A stretch of DNA of 64,000 bases from JBQLZO01 sp052168315 (GCA_052168315.1 JBQLZO010000028.1:62001-126000), one strand, 5' to 3'. Counted from the first letter of the stretch, positions 8,690 through 17,681 are shown. The notes: a model not told the origin generated them from the letters alone. Translations and numbers: made by a program.

Positions 8690-9367
8690 ATGGCAACGAT
8701 CCTGATCACGGGAGCGAATCGCGGACTGGGGCTCGAGATGGCCCGGCAACTGAGCGATGCGGGGCACACCATCATCGGCACGGCCCGGACGCCGGAGCCC
8801 GGCGATGCGCTGCACAAGGTCGCGCAGCGCGTGATCCCGCTGGACCTGTCGAGCGATGCGAGCGTGGCATCGTTTGGGAAAGCCCTGGGGGATGAGCCGA
8901 TCGATCGCCTGATCAACAACGGCGCTTCGGGGCCGAGCGAGAGCGGGATCGCAGCGCTGGATCCCGGCGATCTGCTGGAGCACCTGAACATCAACGCGGT
9001 GGGCCCGATGCGGGTGATCCAGCGCGTGCTCCCGAACCTGCGGGCGGGGCGGGGCAGGCAGATCGTGTCGATCTCGTCCGGGATGGGGTCGATCGCGCAG
9101 GCGGTGGAGCAGGGGGGGCATTACCAGTATCGCACGGGCAAGGCGGCGCTGAACATGCTCAACGCGGTGCTGTCCGAGGAGCTCGGCAAGGAGGGGTTCA
9201 CCTGTGTCGTGATGCACCCGGGCTGGGTCCGCACGCGGATGGGCGGCGAGCGGGCGCCGCTGACGCCGGAGGAGTCGGTCCGGGGGATTGTGGCGGTGAT
9301 GGAAGGGCTTGGCACGCCCGACAACGGGCGTTTCCTTCAGTACGACGGATCGGAGCTGCCCTGGTGA
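8690..9367 (+). CDS. Short-chain dehydrogenase/reductase (SDR) family protein
   Basis: NAD(P)-dependent oxidoreductase of unknown substrate, 225 residues. It opens with the Rossmann motif LITGANRGLGLEMARQL (TGxxxGxG). The catalytic YxxxK lies in YRTGKAALNM, with a preceding SISSGMG that supplies the active-site Ser. The NAG motif appears as NNGAS, a slight variation. This layout resembles the sniffer/CsgA-like carbonyl-reductase branch. It is followed after 63 bases by a hydrolase gene. A short weak hairpin (stem 9399-9403 with 9411-9415) followed by CTTTT lies between them and might reduce read-through. Substrate and pathway are not inferable. Confidence 0.9.
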   Translation: MATILITGANRGLGLEMARQLSDAGHTIIGTARTPEPGDALHKVAQRVIPLDLSSDASVASFGKALGDEPIDRLINNGASGPSESGIAALDPGDLLEHLNINAVGPMRVIQRVLPNLRAGRGRQIVSISSGMGSIAQAVEQGGHYQYRTGKAALNMLNAVLSEELGKEGFTCVVMHPGWVRTRMGGERAPLTPEESVRGIVAVMEGLGTPDNGRFLQYDGSELPW

Positions 9368-9430
9368 GCACCCGGCGGGTGGTCCTCCCGTGGCTCGTCG
9401 GCGGCATGCGCGCCGGGCTTTTCCCAATGA

Positions 9431-10417
9431 ATGCGTATGGATGAATCCGGAGTGAACAACGCGTCGGGCTCGGCGGGAACCGCGGATGGTTCGGGGGGCG
9501 CGCGCGGCGGCGCGGGGAAAGCTCGGTCCGTGTCGCGCTCGCCGCTGGCGCGGGCGCGGAGGATCGTGATCGTGCTGTTCGTGCTGTACGCGGTGTATCT
9601 GCTGGTCGCGGTGGCGATGCAGGAGACCTTCTACTTCCCGCGGTACATGGTGGGGCCGGTCGATGAGGCCGCGCGCCCGCCGGCGCGGGTGGAGTCGATC
9701 TGGATCGAGCCGGAGCCGGGCGTGCGCGTCGAGGCGTGGCTGGGGATTCCCGCGTCGGAGGATGGCGAGCGGGCGCGGGCGCTGGTCGTGTTCACCCACG
9801 GGAACGGGGAGGTGATCGACCACAACGCATCGCTGATGGACCACTACCTCCGGCACGGGGTGGCGGTGCTGATGCCGGAGTATCGGGACTACGGACGGAG
9901 CACCGGGCGTCCCTCGCAGGCGGCGATCACGCAGGATGTGCTGCGGTTCATCGATCTGGCCCTGGAACGCGAGGCGTTGTCGGGCGTGCCGGTGGTCTAC
10001 CACGGGCGCTCGATCGGCGGCGGGATCGCGGGATCGGTGGGCGCGGAGCGGCCGCCGGATGGAATGATCATCGAGTCGTCGTTCACCTCGCTCCGGTCGA
10101 TGATGGGGCGCTACCTCGTGCCGCGGTGGATCGCGCGGAACCACATGGACACCGGGGCGTTGATCCGGACGCTCGATGTGCCGATGCTGTTCGTCCACGG
10201 CGATGCGGACGGGGTCATTCCGGTGTCGCACGCGCACGCGAACGCCGCGGCGGCGATCGATGGCGAACTCGTCATCATCGCCGGCGCCGGGCACAACGAC
10301 ATCTTCGTGGAAGATCCGGTGGTCTGGGCGGCGATCGAGCGGCTGCTGGAGCGCGTCCGGGAGCGGCGTGAACGCGACGCCAATGCCGATGGCGAACGGG
10401 CCGCATCCGGGGAGTGA
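9431..10417 (+). CDS. Membrane-anchored alpha/beta hydrolase (BEM46-like)
   Basis: Serine hydrolase of unknown substrate, 328 residues. A Gly/Ala/Ser-rich cytoplasmic start is followed by one membrane segment (IVIVLFVLYAVYLLVAVAM, about residues 38-56), then the hydrolase domain. Seen are FTHGNGEVIDHN (oxyanion-hole region), the nucleophile elbow YHGRSIGGG, FVHGDADGVIP (acid) and AGAGHNDIF (catalytic His). ATG 9431 and ATG 9437 are both possible starts and differ by two residues. The gene converges on recJ with nine bases between the stops. The layout matches the BEM46/ABHD13 group of anchored hydrolases, whose bacterial roles are largely unknown. Confidence 0.88.
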   Translation: MRMDESGVNNASGSAGTADGSGGARGGAGKARSVSRSPLARARRIVIVLFVLYAVYLLVAVAMQETFYFPRYMVGPVDEAARPPARVESIWIEPEPGVRVEAWLGIPASEDGERARALVVFTHGNGEVIDHNASLMDHYLRHGVAVLMPEYRDYGRSTGRPSQAAITQDVLRFIDLALEREALSGVPVVYHGRSIGGGIAGSVGAERPPDGMIIESSFTSLRSMMGRYLVPRWIARNHMDTGALIRTLDVPMLFVHGDADGVIPVSHAHANAAAAIDGELVIIAGAGHNDIFVEDPVVWAAIERLLERVRERRERDANADGERAASGE

Positions 10418-10426
10418 TCGCGTCGA

Positions 10427-12238
10427 TCAGTGCACGCGCACATCGGCGAGCGTGCCCTCGGCGTTGGTGCTGCCGCGGAAGGTATTCACTTCCAGGCGGA
10501 GTGCGGCGTCGATCGTCGCCCCGGCGTGGAGCGAGTCGGCGTGCTCGGCGTAGTTCCATGCCTTGATGATCAGGGCGTGCCTCGCATCGCCGACGCGGAG
10601 CCTGAGGTGCTTGCCATCCTTGCCCAGCGGCTCGGGGCGGCCCAGCAGGCGCACGCCGCGCAGGGCGATGACGGGGTCCGGGTTGGCGCGCCCGAACGGC
10701 CCAAGGTTCGCCAGCGCCCGGGCGGCGGTCAGGTCGAGTTCCTCGATGCGGGCCTCGGCGTCGATCCGGAGCGATGGCACGAGCATGTCGTCGGTGATCT
10801 GTTGTGCGGCCAGCGCGAGGAACTCTTCGGTGAAGCGGTCGAGCGCATCGGGCGTGAGCGAGAGTCCCGCGGCCATGTCGTGCCCGCCGAAGGTGCTCAG
10901 GTGGTGCGCGCACCCGTGCAGCGCTGCGTGGAGGTTGAAGCCGTCGATGCTCCGGCCCGAGCCCTTGCAGATCCCGTCGGCGCGCTGCATCAGGATCGTG
11001 GGGCGGGCGTAGCGAGCGACGAGCCGCGAGCAGACGATCCCGACGACGCCGGGATGCCATTCCGGGTCGGCGAGAATGATGGCGCGGTGCCGGTCGGTCA
11101 TGCCCGCATCCTCGGCCAGCCCGCAGGCCTGCTCGAAGATGCGGCGCTCGGTGTCGCGGCGCTGCTGGTTCTGCGTGTTGAGTTGCCGGGCGATGTCGCC
11201 GGCCCGGCGCGGATCGGCGGTGGTGAGCAGCTCGATGGCCTCGCGGGCGTGTCCCATCCGCCCGCACGCGTTGAGGCGCGGCCCGAGGATGAAGCCGGCC
11301 TCGGTGGCGGTGATGTTCTCCCCGAGCAGGTTGCTGGCTTCGAGCAGCGCGCGGAGCCCGAGGAGCCCGGTCGAGCGGATGCGTTCGAGCCCGAACCGTG
11401 CGATCACCCGATTCTCATCGATAAGCGGCACGATGTCGGCGATTGTCGCCAGCCCCGCCAGCGCGAGCAGGTCGAGTAGCACCGTCCGGGTCGCCTCATC
11501 GACGCGCTCGGAGTCGTGGTGCATGCTGGCCAGCCGCCACGCGAGCTTGAACGCGACGCCGGCGCCGCACAGGTCTTCGCATGGATAGGCGATCCCCGAG
11601 GCAGCGCGGAGGCGTGGATGGACGATGGTCACGGCGGGCGGGAGGATGGGGTTGGCGTGCTCGTCGCGGTCGAAGTTGTGGTGGTCGGTGATGATGAGTT
11701 CGAGCCCGGCATCGCGGGCGGCGTGGGCCGCGGCGTGGGCCGTGATGCCGCAGTCGACCGACACGACCAGCGCCGCGCCGCCGGCGGCCAGTTCCTGCAT
11801 GGCCTGGGTCGAGAGCCCGTACCCCTCTTCGAGCCGGTGGGGGACATAGGTGCTCACCGGGGCATCGGGAATCAGGGATCGAAGGATCCGGACGAGGATG
11901 GCGGTGGCGCAGATCCCATCGACATCGTAATCGCCATAGATCACGATCGGACGCCCCGTTTTGGCAGCGCTGAGGATGCGCTGGCTCGCCTCGTCGATGC
12001 CCGCCATGAGCGAAGGATCGTGGAGCATGCGGAGCGTGGGATGGGCGAAGGCGCGGAGCGATTCGTCGTCCGTGAACCCGCGGTCGGCGAGGATGCGGGC
12101 GATGAGCGCGGGCATGCCGGCGGCGATGGCGGACCGGACGCCCGTCGGGGCCGGCTCGGCGGGCATGATCCATCGCCGAGTGAGCCCGCGGAGCGAGGCG
12201 TGGGCGGGGATGTTCGGGGTGTTGACCGGGCGGACCAC
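10427..12238 (-). CDS. recJ: Single-stranded-DNA-specific exonuclease RecJ
   Basis: RecJ degrades single-stranded DNA 5' to 3' in recombination and mismatch repair. It is about 603 residues, normal for the family. DHH-superfamily motifs are IYGDYDVDGICATAIL (motif I), SVDCGITAHAAA (motif II) and IITDHHNF (DHH), followed by a DHHA1-type region with GHAREAIEL and GRSIDGFNLHAALHGCAHHL. The start is uncertain. The conserved N-terminal TRRWIMP implies a start upstream of it, and GTG at 12236-12238 is the nearest. A TTG at 12305-12307 in frame has a GAGGG about five bases upstream and would add 23 residues. The gene is divergent from adk. Confidence 0.94.
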   Translation of the reverse strand: MVRPVNTPNIPAHASLRGLTRRWIMPAEPAPTGVRSAIAAGMPALIARILADRGFTDDESLRAFAHPTLRMLHDPSLMAGIDEASQRILSAAKTGRPIVIYGDYDVDGICATAILVRILRSLIPDAPVSTYVPHRLEEGYGLSTQAMQELAAGGAALVVSVDCGITAHAAAHAARDAGLELIITDHHNFDRDEHANPILPPAVTIVHPRLRAASGIAYPCEDLCGAGVAFKLAWRLASMHHDSERVDEATRTVLLDLLALAGLATIADIVPLIDENRVIARFGLERIRSTGLLGLRALLEASNLLGENITATEAGFILGPRLNACGRMGHAREAIELLTTADPRRAGDIARQLNTQNQQRRDTERRIFEQACGLAEDAGMTDRHRAIILADPEWHPGVVGIVCSRLVARYARPTILMQRADGICKGSGRSIDGFNLHAALHGCAHHLSTFGGHDMAAGLSLTPDALDRFTEEFLALAAQQITDDMLVPSLRIDAEARIEELDLTAARALANLGPFGRANPDPVIALRGVRLLGRPEPLGKDGKHLRLRVGDARHALIIKAWNYAEHADSLHAGATIDAALRLEVNTFRGSTNAEGTLADVRVH

Positions 12239-12427
12239 GCGTCCATGATGCCCGGAAACGGCGGATCTCGCAGCCCGCTGACAGGTTGCCCACGGAGTTG
12301 CCGACAACTACCCTCGTACCCTCACGCCGGAGTTCGGTTTGGGTTCGGGCGTGCGTGCGGTGCTCGGGTGGCACGCGGGGGCATCGTCGTTGGGCGTGAG
12401 CTGAGCGAAGGACCGAAGCGCTGGACG

Positions 12428-12441
12428 CACGCGATCGCGTG
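12428..12441. promoter_or_regulatory. 14-bp perfect palindrome upstream of adk
   Basis: CACGCGATCGCGTG is a perfect palindrome 26 bases before the adk ATG, in the divergent adk/recJ gap. It could be an operator for a dimeric regulator or a small RNA hairpin in the leader. Since GCGATCGC-like strings are common in this DNA, chance is also possible. Confidence 0.35.
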
Positions 12442-12467
12442 TCCGGCGCGACCGAGGGCATGGATCG

Positions 12468-13091
12468 ATGAGCGAGCCGACCGGGTCGAGGTACAAGTCC
12501 GTGCTGCTGTTCGGCGCCCCCGGCACGGGCAAGGGGACGCAGGGCGCGTTGATCGGTGCGGTCCCGGGGTTTTTCCACCATTCGTCGGGCGATGTGTTCC
12601 GGTCGCTGTCGCCGATGTCGGCGGTGGGTCGCGAGTTCCTGGCGTACTCGACCAAGGGCGAGCTGGTGCCCGATGACCTGACGATCCGGGTGTGGTCTGA
12701 GAACATCACTGCCCAGCGGACGGTCGGGCGATTCCGTCCGGACGAGCAGTTGCTCCTGCTGGATGGGATCCCGCGGAACGCGCCGCAGGCCGGGCTGATG
12801 GACGAGCACATCGAGGTGCTGGGGATCGTGCACCTGACCTGCGACGATCCGGAGCCGATTTTCGCCCGCCTGCGCGAGCGTGCGGCGAAGCAGGGTCGCC
12901 CCGACGACGCGAAGGAAGAGGTGGTGCGCCGCCGCTGGTCGGTGTACGAGGAGCAGACCGCGCCGGTGCTCAAGCACTACCCGTCGTCGCTGGTGCACAA
13001 AGTGGATGCGCTGGGGACGGTGGCGGAGGTGCTGGCGCGGACGCTGTCGATCGTCGCGCCGATCCAGCGTGATGCGCTGGGCGAAGACTGA
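12468..13091 (+). CDS. adk: Adenylate kinase family nucleoside monophosphate kinase
   Basis: Catalyses ATP + AMP to 2 ADP. It has 207 residues. The P-loop is GAPGTGKGTQ (residues 16-25), followed by HHSSGDVFRSL (AMP-site region with the conserved GD) and LLLDGIPRNAPQA, the equivalent of DGFPRT. The LID is short and lacks the four-Cys zinc site. The C-terminal RRRWSVYEEQTAPVLKHY matches the usual RL..Y...T.P...YY. ATG 12468 is well placed. It is the first gene of a plus-strand run (unknown protein, thioesterase, aroK, flavoprotein). Because the core motifs diverge slightly from classical Adk, another NMP specificity is conceivable. Confidence 0.88.
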   Translation: MSEPTGSRYKSVLLFGAPGTGKGTQGALIGAVPGFFHHSSGDVFRSLSPMSAVGREFLAYSTKGELVPDDLTIRVWSENITAQRTVGRFRPDEQLLLLDGIPRNAPQAGLMDEHIEVLGIVHLTCDDPEPIFARLRERAAKQGRPDDAKEEVVRRRWSVYEEQTAPVLKHYPSSLVHKVDALGTVAEVLARTLSIVAPIQRDALGED

Positions 13092-13184
13092 GCGCGGGGG
13101 CACGCCCGGGACGAGCCTGTAGACTGGGCGGTGCCAGCGAGTCGCACGCCGCACCGGCGGGGCCAGCGCGAGCCGGAGCCGAAG

Positions 13185-14114
13185 ATGGAACTGAGCACCA
13201 TCCGCACATTGATGGCCGGCCTGATCGACTACGCGGGTCTGTTCCCGCCGGCGGGGCTCGGGATGCGCGAGGCCGTCCGGAACTACGCGGAGTACCAGCG
13301 GGGCCCGCACGAGTGGATGCTCGGGCGGTTCGTGGTGCCGGTGTCGCGTCTGAACGAGTTCGAGCGCGAGCTCGAAGAGACGCTGCGATCGGATCCGGGC
13401 GAGACCTGGGGCGTGTCGGCGCTGATCGGGGAGCACCTGGAGAGCGACCTCGAGCGGATCTTCGCGTTCAACTCGACGCACGACGGCGATGACAGCCAGT
13501 TCCCGGCGGTGCGGATCGACTCGATCGAGCTTCGGGCCAGCAGCGCGGCGGGGATCGACGCGTCGATGGGCGCGATCCCGGAGGAGCTGGATCCGTTCTT
13601 CGAGATCCCGTGGGACACGGACAACCGTGGGCTGATCGCGGCGCTGGCCGGCACCGGGGCGCGGGCGAAGATCCGCACCGGCGGGATCACGCCGAACCTG
13701 ATCCCGCCGTCCGAGGCGGTGGCGTTGTTCATCGCGCGGTGCGCGGCCGCGGAGGTCGCGTTCAAGGGCACGGCGGGGCTCCACCATCCGGTTCGGGCCG
13801 AGCACCCGCTCAGTTATGAGCCCGATGCGCCCCGGGGCACCATGCACGGATTCCTGAATGTCTTTGTGGCCGCGGCGCTGGCGCGGGTGCTGCGGCTGGA
13901 CGCGGAGACGCTGGTGCAGATCCTGGAGGATCCGGAGCGTTCGGACTTCGTGTTCACGAACGAGCGGATCGGGTGGCGCGAGCACACGATCGATGTGGCG
14001 AAGCTCGCGGTGGCGCGGGAGTCGTTCGCGCTGTCGTTCGGCTCCTGCTCGTTCACCGAGCCGATCGACGATCTGCTGGCGCTGCACCTGCTCCCGGCGG
14101 AAACGGGCGGGTGA
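13185..14114 (+). CDS. Conserved protein of unknown function, 309 residues
   Basis: I do not recognise a named function. The protein is cytoplasmic (no signal peptide or membrane segment). It has motif-like stretches that look conserved: LIDYAGLFPPAGLGM near the start, AKIRTGGITPNLIP and AFKGTAGLHHPVR in the middle, MHGFLNVFVAAAL, and FGSCSFTEPIDDL at the end. The Gly-rich strands and the KIRTGG/TAGLHHP pattern suggest a barrel-like, possibly phosphate-binding enzyme, which is inference only. I chose ATG 13185; a GTG 54 bases upstream gives an unconvincing extension. It sits between adk and a YbgC-like thioesterase, whose likely GTG start overlaps this stop codon (GTGA), so the two are probably co-translated. 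Confidence 0.8.
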   Translation: MELSTIRTLMAGLIDYAGLFPPAGLGMREAVRNYAEYQRGPHEWMLGRFVVPVSRLNEFERELEETLRSDPGETWGVSALIGEHLESDLERIFAFNSTHDGDDSQFPAVRIDSIELRASSAAGIDASMGAIPEELDPFFEIPWDTDNRGLIAALAGTGARAKIRTGGITPNLIPPSEAVALFIARCAAAEVAFKGTAGLHHPVRAEHPLSYEPDAPRGTMHGFLNVFVAAALARVLRLDAETLVQILEDPERSDFVFTNERIGWREHTIDVAKLAVARESFALSFGSCSFTEPIDDLLALHLLPAETGG

Positions 14115-14620
14115 ACGCGATGGGTGGCGCGGGTCATGACGGGCACATGATGGAAGCGGATCTGATCGCGCCCGAGCCGTCGCGCGCGGTGCCCGGCGAG
14201 GGCGTCTCAACCGTGCGGGTCAGGTACAACCAGTGCGACCCGATGGGGGTGGCGCACCACAGCGCGTATGTCGAATGGCTGGAGCACGGGCGGACCGAAC
14301 TGCTGCGCGAGTGCGGGGTCAGCTACGCGATGCTCGAACGGACCGGCGTGCTGCTGGCGGTGGTTCGGATGGAGATCCGGTATCTCGGGCCGGCGCGGTA
14401 TGACGATGTGCTGAGGATCCGGACGATCGTTTCAGGTGGGGGGCGTGCGCGGATCGATCACGCCTACGAGATCCATCGGGTGGGCGCGGATGGCAAGGAC
14501 GACGGCGCGTTGATCGCCACGGCGGGCTCGACGCTCGGGTGCCTGGGGCCCGACGGCCGCCCGCGGGCGCTGCCGGGCTGGCTCGTTCCGCCCGGCGGTG
14601 TGCGCCGGGGGGCGCGGTAG
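14111..14620 (+). CDS. YbgC-like acyl-CoA thioesterase (hotdog fold)
   Basis: Predicted to hydrolyse acyl-CoA thioesters. The hotdog core starts with VRVRYNQCDPMGVAHHSAYV, which contains the catalytic Asp of the 4-hydroxybenzoyl-CoA thioesterase/YbgC family, followed by WLEHGRTELLRECG. About 169 residues from the GTG at 14111, whose GTGA overlaps the stop of the preceding gene. ATGs at 14120, 14147 and 14150 are alternatives; the family core begins only about 35 residues in, so the first part may be non-conserved. Family members include Tol-Pal-associated YbgC, but no tol genes are nearby. Substrate is unknown. Confidence 0.88.
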   Translation: MNAMGGAGHDGHMMEADLIAPEPSRAVPGEGVSTVRVRYNQCDPMGVAHHSAYVEWLEHGRTELLRECGVSYAMLERTGVLLAVVRMEIRYLGPARYDDVLRIRTIVSGGGRARIDHAYEIHRVGADGKDDGALIATAGSTLGCLGPDGRPRALPGWLVPPGGVRRGAR

Positions 14621-14671
14621 GATCGCGTGGGTGGGTGCGGGTTGTGTTTCCCCGTTCGCGAGGATGCTCCG

Positions 14672-15247
14672 ATGCGCGATCTGGTGCTGATGGGGCTGCG
14701 CGGCTCGGGAAAGTCGACCATCGGTCGCCGCGTGAGCGAGCGCCTCGGGTTCGAGTTCGTCGATCTCGACGAGCGCGTGCTCGGGGCGATGGGATGCGCG
14801 ACGGTGCGCGAGGCGTGGGAGCGATTCGGCGAAAGCGCGTTCCGCGCGGGCGAGGGCCGGGCGCTGGCGGTATTGCTGGGCGAGGATCGGGATCGCTCGC
14901 GGGGGCGGGTGATCGCGCTGGGGGGCGGGACGCCGATGGTGCCCGAGGCCGCGGCGGCGCTGCAGCGGGCGCGGGAGCGGGGCTTCGTGTGGATCGTGTA
15001 CCTGCACGCGCCGCCGGAAGTGCTGGCCAATCGGATCGATGCCGGCGATCCGAACCGCCCGCGGCTCGGAGGGGCGGCGGGCGTGGAGGATGAGATGCGG
15101 TCGGTGTACCAGCGGCGCGATGGTGTGTACCGCTCGCTCGCGGATGCGGTGGTCGATGCGTCGCGGAGCGAGGATGAGGTGGTCCCCGCGGTGCTCGGGG
15201 TCGCCGGGGGTGCGGAGGGCGGCGCGGAAGGAGAGCGGCCGCGATGA
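14672..15247 (+). CDS. aroK: Shikimate kinase
   Basis: Phosphorylates shikimate at the 3-hydroxyl in aromatic amino acid synthesis. It has 191 residues. The P-loop GLRGSGKSTIGRR lies at about 8-20, followed by FEFVDLDERV (the conserved Asp that binds shikimate), FRAGEGRAL (usual FRxxE) and IALGGGTPMV (usual GGG). ATG 14672 was chosen because it begins the family core; an upstream in-frame ATG at 14627 adds 15 unconserved residues. The last four bases overlap the next gene (ATGA), so translation is likely coupled to the flavoprotein. Confidence 0.93.
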   Translation: MRDLVLMGLRGSGKSTIGRRVSERLGFEFVDLDERVLGAMGCATVREAWERFGESAFRAGEGRALAVLLGEDRDRSRGRVIALGGGTPMVPEAAAALQRARERGFVWIVYLHAPPEVLANRIDAGDPNRPRLGGAAGVEDEMRSVYQRRDGVYRSLADAVVDASRSEDEVVPAVLGVAGGAEGGAEGERPR

Positions 15248-16467
15248 GCGTGAGCCTGTGGCAGCGGGCCGAGCGCCCTGAGGTGGTCGAGGCCGATCTG
15301 GCGATCGTGGGGGCTGGGATCGCGGGGCTGTCGGGCGCGCTGGAGGCATCGCGGCTCGGGCAGCGGGTGGTGGTGCTGGAGCGTGGGGCCGGACCTGGTG
15401 CTGGTGCGTCGGGGCGGAACGCCGGGTTTCTGATGCGCGGCGCGGCGGACAACTACGCGCGGGCGGTTCGCGAACTGGGTCGCGAGCGGGCGCGCGAACT
15501 GTGGCGATTCACCGAGCAGAATCTGGCGGACCTGCGGTCGGAGGGCCTGGAGCGGGTTCCGGGGTACGCCGCGCGGGGCTCGTGCCTTCTGGCGCTGGAG
15601 GCGGATGAGGGCGAAGAGCTGCGCGAATCGCTGGCCCTGCTGCGCGCCGATGGGTTCGCGGGCGAGGACCTGCGGGTGGGCGCTGAGGCGGGCGACGATG
15701 TGGCGCGAGCGCCCGGCGTGGTCTGCGGGCTGATCAATCCGGACGATGCGGTGTGCCACCCGGTGCGGCTGATCGAGTGGATCGCATCCATGCTCCCGCA
15801 CGGCGTCCTGCGCACCGGCGCGGACGGTGGACAGGTGCACGAGATCGTGCCCGTTTCCGGCTCGGGTGCCGGATCAGATGGCCTCGTCGTCCGGACCGAT
15901 CGGCTCGAGGTGCGGGCCGCGCGGGCGCTGGTGTGCGCGAACGCGTGGATCGCGCGGCTCATCCCCGCGCTGCGCGGGGTGGTCGTGCCCAATCGCGGGC
16001 AGATGCTGGCGCTGGAAGCGCCCGCAGAGGCACTGCGGATCGACCACGCCTACTACGCGAACCACGGCGGTGAGTACTTCCGGCGCGTGAATGAACGCAC
16101 GGTGATCCTGGGCGGATGCCGCCGGCATCGGGAAGATGAAGAGCGGACGGACTCGGACGAGCCCACGCCCGCAGTGCAGGCGGAGCTGGAGCGGTTCGGC
16201 GAGCGGGTGTTCGGGCGATCGTTCCCGGTGGGGGCGCGGTGGGCCGGGACGATGGCGTTCACGCCCGACCACCTGCCGTTGACCGGCCCGGCACCGGGGG
16301 TGGGAGGCGGACGCGTGTGGGTGTGCGGCGGATTCACCGGGCACGGGATGTCGCTGGGTTTCAGGACCGCGCGGCTGACGGTGCGCGCGATGCTGGACGC
16401 GGAGCGGGTCGACGACGAGGCCGGGCCGTTCCCGGTCTCGCGCCTGGCGAGCGGCGGGCGGTCGTAG
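15244..16467 (+). CDS. FAD-dependent oxidoreductase, D-amino-acid oxidase (DAO) family
   Basis: Flavoprotein oxidoreductase of the DadA/glycine oxidase type; the amine substrate is unknown. It has 407 residues. The N-terminal dinucleotide fold is DLAIVGAGIAGLSGALEA followed by VVVLERG, and ASGRNAGFLM is the typical flavin loop. Near the C-terminus GRVWVCGGFTGHGMSLGF is the second FAD-contact motif, with HLPLTGPAPG before it. The ATG overlaps the aroK stop by four bases. It ends 35 bases from the convergent trxB stop. There is no signal peptide, so it is cytoplasmic. It is the last gene of the adk run, and no pathway link to aroK is evident. Confidence 0.9.
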   Translation: MSVSLWQRAERPEVVEADLAIVGAGIAGLSGALEASRLGQRVVVLERGAGPGAGASGRNAGFLMRGAADNYARAVRELGRERARELWRFTEQNLADLRSEGLERVPGYAARGSCLLALEADEGEELRESLALLRADGFAGEDLRVGAEAGDDVARAPGVVCGLINPDDAVCHPVRLIEWIASMLPHGVLRTGADGGQVHEIVPVSGSGAGSDGLVVRTDRLEVRAARALVCANAWIARLIPALRGVVVPNRGQMLALEAPAEALRIDHAYYANHGGEYFRRVNERTVILGGCRRHREDEERTDSDEPTPAVQAELERFGERVFGRSFPVGARWAGTMAFTPDHLPLTGPAPGVGGGRVWVCGGFTGHGMSLGFRTARLTVRAMLDAERVDDEAGPFPVSRLASGGRS

Positions 16468-16502
16468 GCGCTGTGCGGTCGGGGGGGATCCGACAGGGTC
16501 AG

Positions 16503-17516
16503 TCAGGCCAAGCCCTTGGCGCCCAGCCAGCGCTCGGCGTCCAGCGCCGCCTGGCAGCCCATGCCGGCGGCGGTCACGGCCTGACGATACTCCGCATCGG
16601 CGACATCGCCGGCGGCGAACACGCCCTCGATGTTCGTGTTGCTGTGCCGCGTCTTCAGGCTGATGTACCCCTTGGCGTCGGTGTCGATCCCGGCGCCCTC
16701 CAGGAACTTCGTCGCGGGCGTGTGACCGATGGCCATGAAGAGCCCGCCGACCTCGAGGTCCGACTCCTCGCCGGTGACGGTGTCCTTGAGCCGGACGCCG
16801 GTGATGTGGTCCTTGCCGAGCACATCGACGACGACCTTGTTCCAGACGACCTTGGCGTTGGGCTTGGACATGAACCGCTCCTGCATGACCTTCGAGGCGC
16901 GGAGCGCATCGCGCCGGTGGATGACATAGACGGTCGAGGCGAACTTGGTGAGGTAGGTGGCCTCTTCCATCGCGGTGTCGCCGCCGCCGACGACCGCGAG
17001 TGGCTTGTTGCGGAAGGTGGGGAGCGCGCCATCGCAGACAGCGCACGCCGAGACGCCGCCGCCCGAGGTCGCCAGGCGCATCTCGTTCGGGAGCCCGAGC
17101 CAGTTGGCGGTGGCGCCGGTGGCGATGATCACGGCGTGGGCGCGGATGACCTCGTGCTTGCCCGAGCCATCGTCGATAGTCAGCGTGAACGGGCGGGAGG
17201 CGAAGTCGCAGCGAATGACATCCTTGGTCTCGATGCGCGTGCCGAAGCGCTCGGCCTGCTTCTTGAACTCGCTCATCATCTCCGGGCCGGTGATGCCCTC
17301 CGGGAAGCCCGGATAGTTCTCGACCTCCGTGGTGAGCATGAGCTGCCCGCCGGGGAGCACGATGGAGGGGTTCTGCTTGGGCACGCCCTCGATCACCAGC
17401 GGATCGAGGTTGGCGCGGGAGGCGTAGATGGCCGCGGTCCAGCCCGCGGGGCCAGAGCCGATGATCACGAGTTTCTCGGTGCGTGCGTGCCCGTTGCCAG
17501 AGTCGGTGCTTGCCAT
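16503..17516 (-). CDS. trxB: Thioredoxin reductase (NADPH)
   Basis: Reduces thioredoxin with NADPH through FAD and a redox disulfide. It has 337 residues. Motifs are IIGSGPAGWTAAIYASRA (FAD, about 18-35), SACAVCDGALP with the redox pair C158/C161 (family CATC), AVVGGGDTAMEEATYL (NADPH site) and GVFAAGDVADAEYRQAVTAAG (second FAD motif). ATG 17514-17516 is clear. It stands alone on the minus strand: the upstream neighbour is a 792-residue exported protein 165 bases away, and downstream it converges on the DAO gene. Confidence 0.95.
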   Translation of the reverse strand: MASTDSGNGHARTEKLVIIGSGPAGWTAAIYASRANLDPLVIEGVPKQNPSIVLPGGQLMLTTEVENYPGFPEGITGPEMMSEFKKQAERFGTRIETKDVIRCDFASRPFTLTIDDGSGKHEVIRAHAVIIATGATANWLGLPNEMRLATSGGGVSACAVCDGALPTFRNKPLAVVGGGDTAMEEATYLTKFASTVYVIHRRDALRASKVMQERFMSKPNAKVVWNKVVVDVLGKDHITGVRLKDTVTGEESDLEVGGLFMAIGHTPATKFLEGAGIDTDAKGYISLKTRHSNTNIEGVFAAGDVADAEYRQAVTAAGMGCQAALDAERWLGAKGLA

Positions 17517-17681
17517 GGGTCTCGATCCGGGGTTGGTTCTTGGGTGGTGCGAGGTGCTGGGAGTGGTTCGCGCCGCGGAGCGGGCTCCGAGCGTGAACCG
17601 GTGTGCCCGCGCGGGTATTCCCGTGCGAGCGGCGTGGGGAATGGGCCCGGGCGGATCGCGCGGGGGCGCGCCGGTCGGAGG

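Noticed and set aside
9398..9424. A short hairpin plus CTTTT after the SDR gene as terminator
   Set aside because: The stem is only five GC pairs plus one wobble. It is too weak to list as a feature; mentioned in the SDR entry.
8462..10294. An N-terminal extension of citrate synthase by over 600 codons
   Set aside because: It is antisense to the SDR and hydrolase genes, and its composition is Arg/Pro/His-rich without any domain. The ATG at 8461 has a proper ribosome site.
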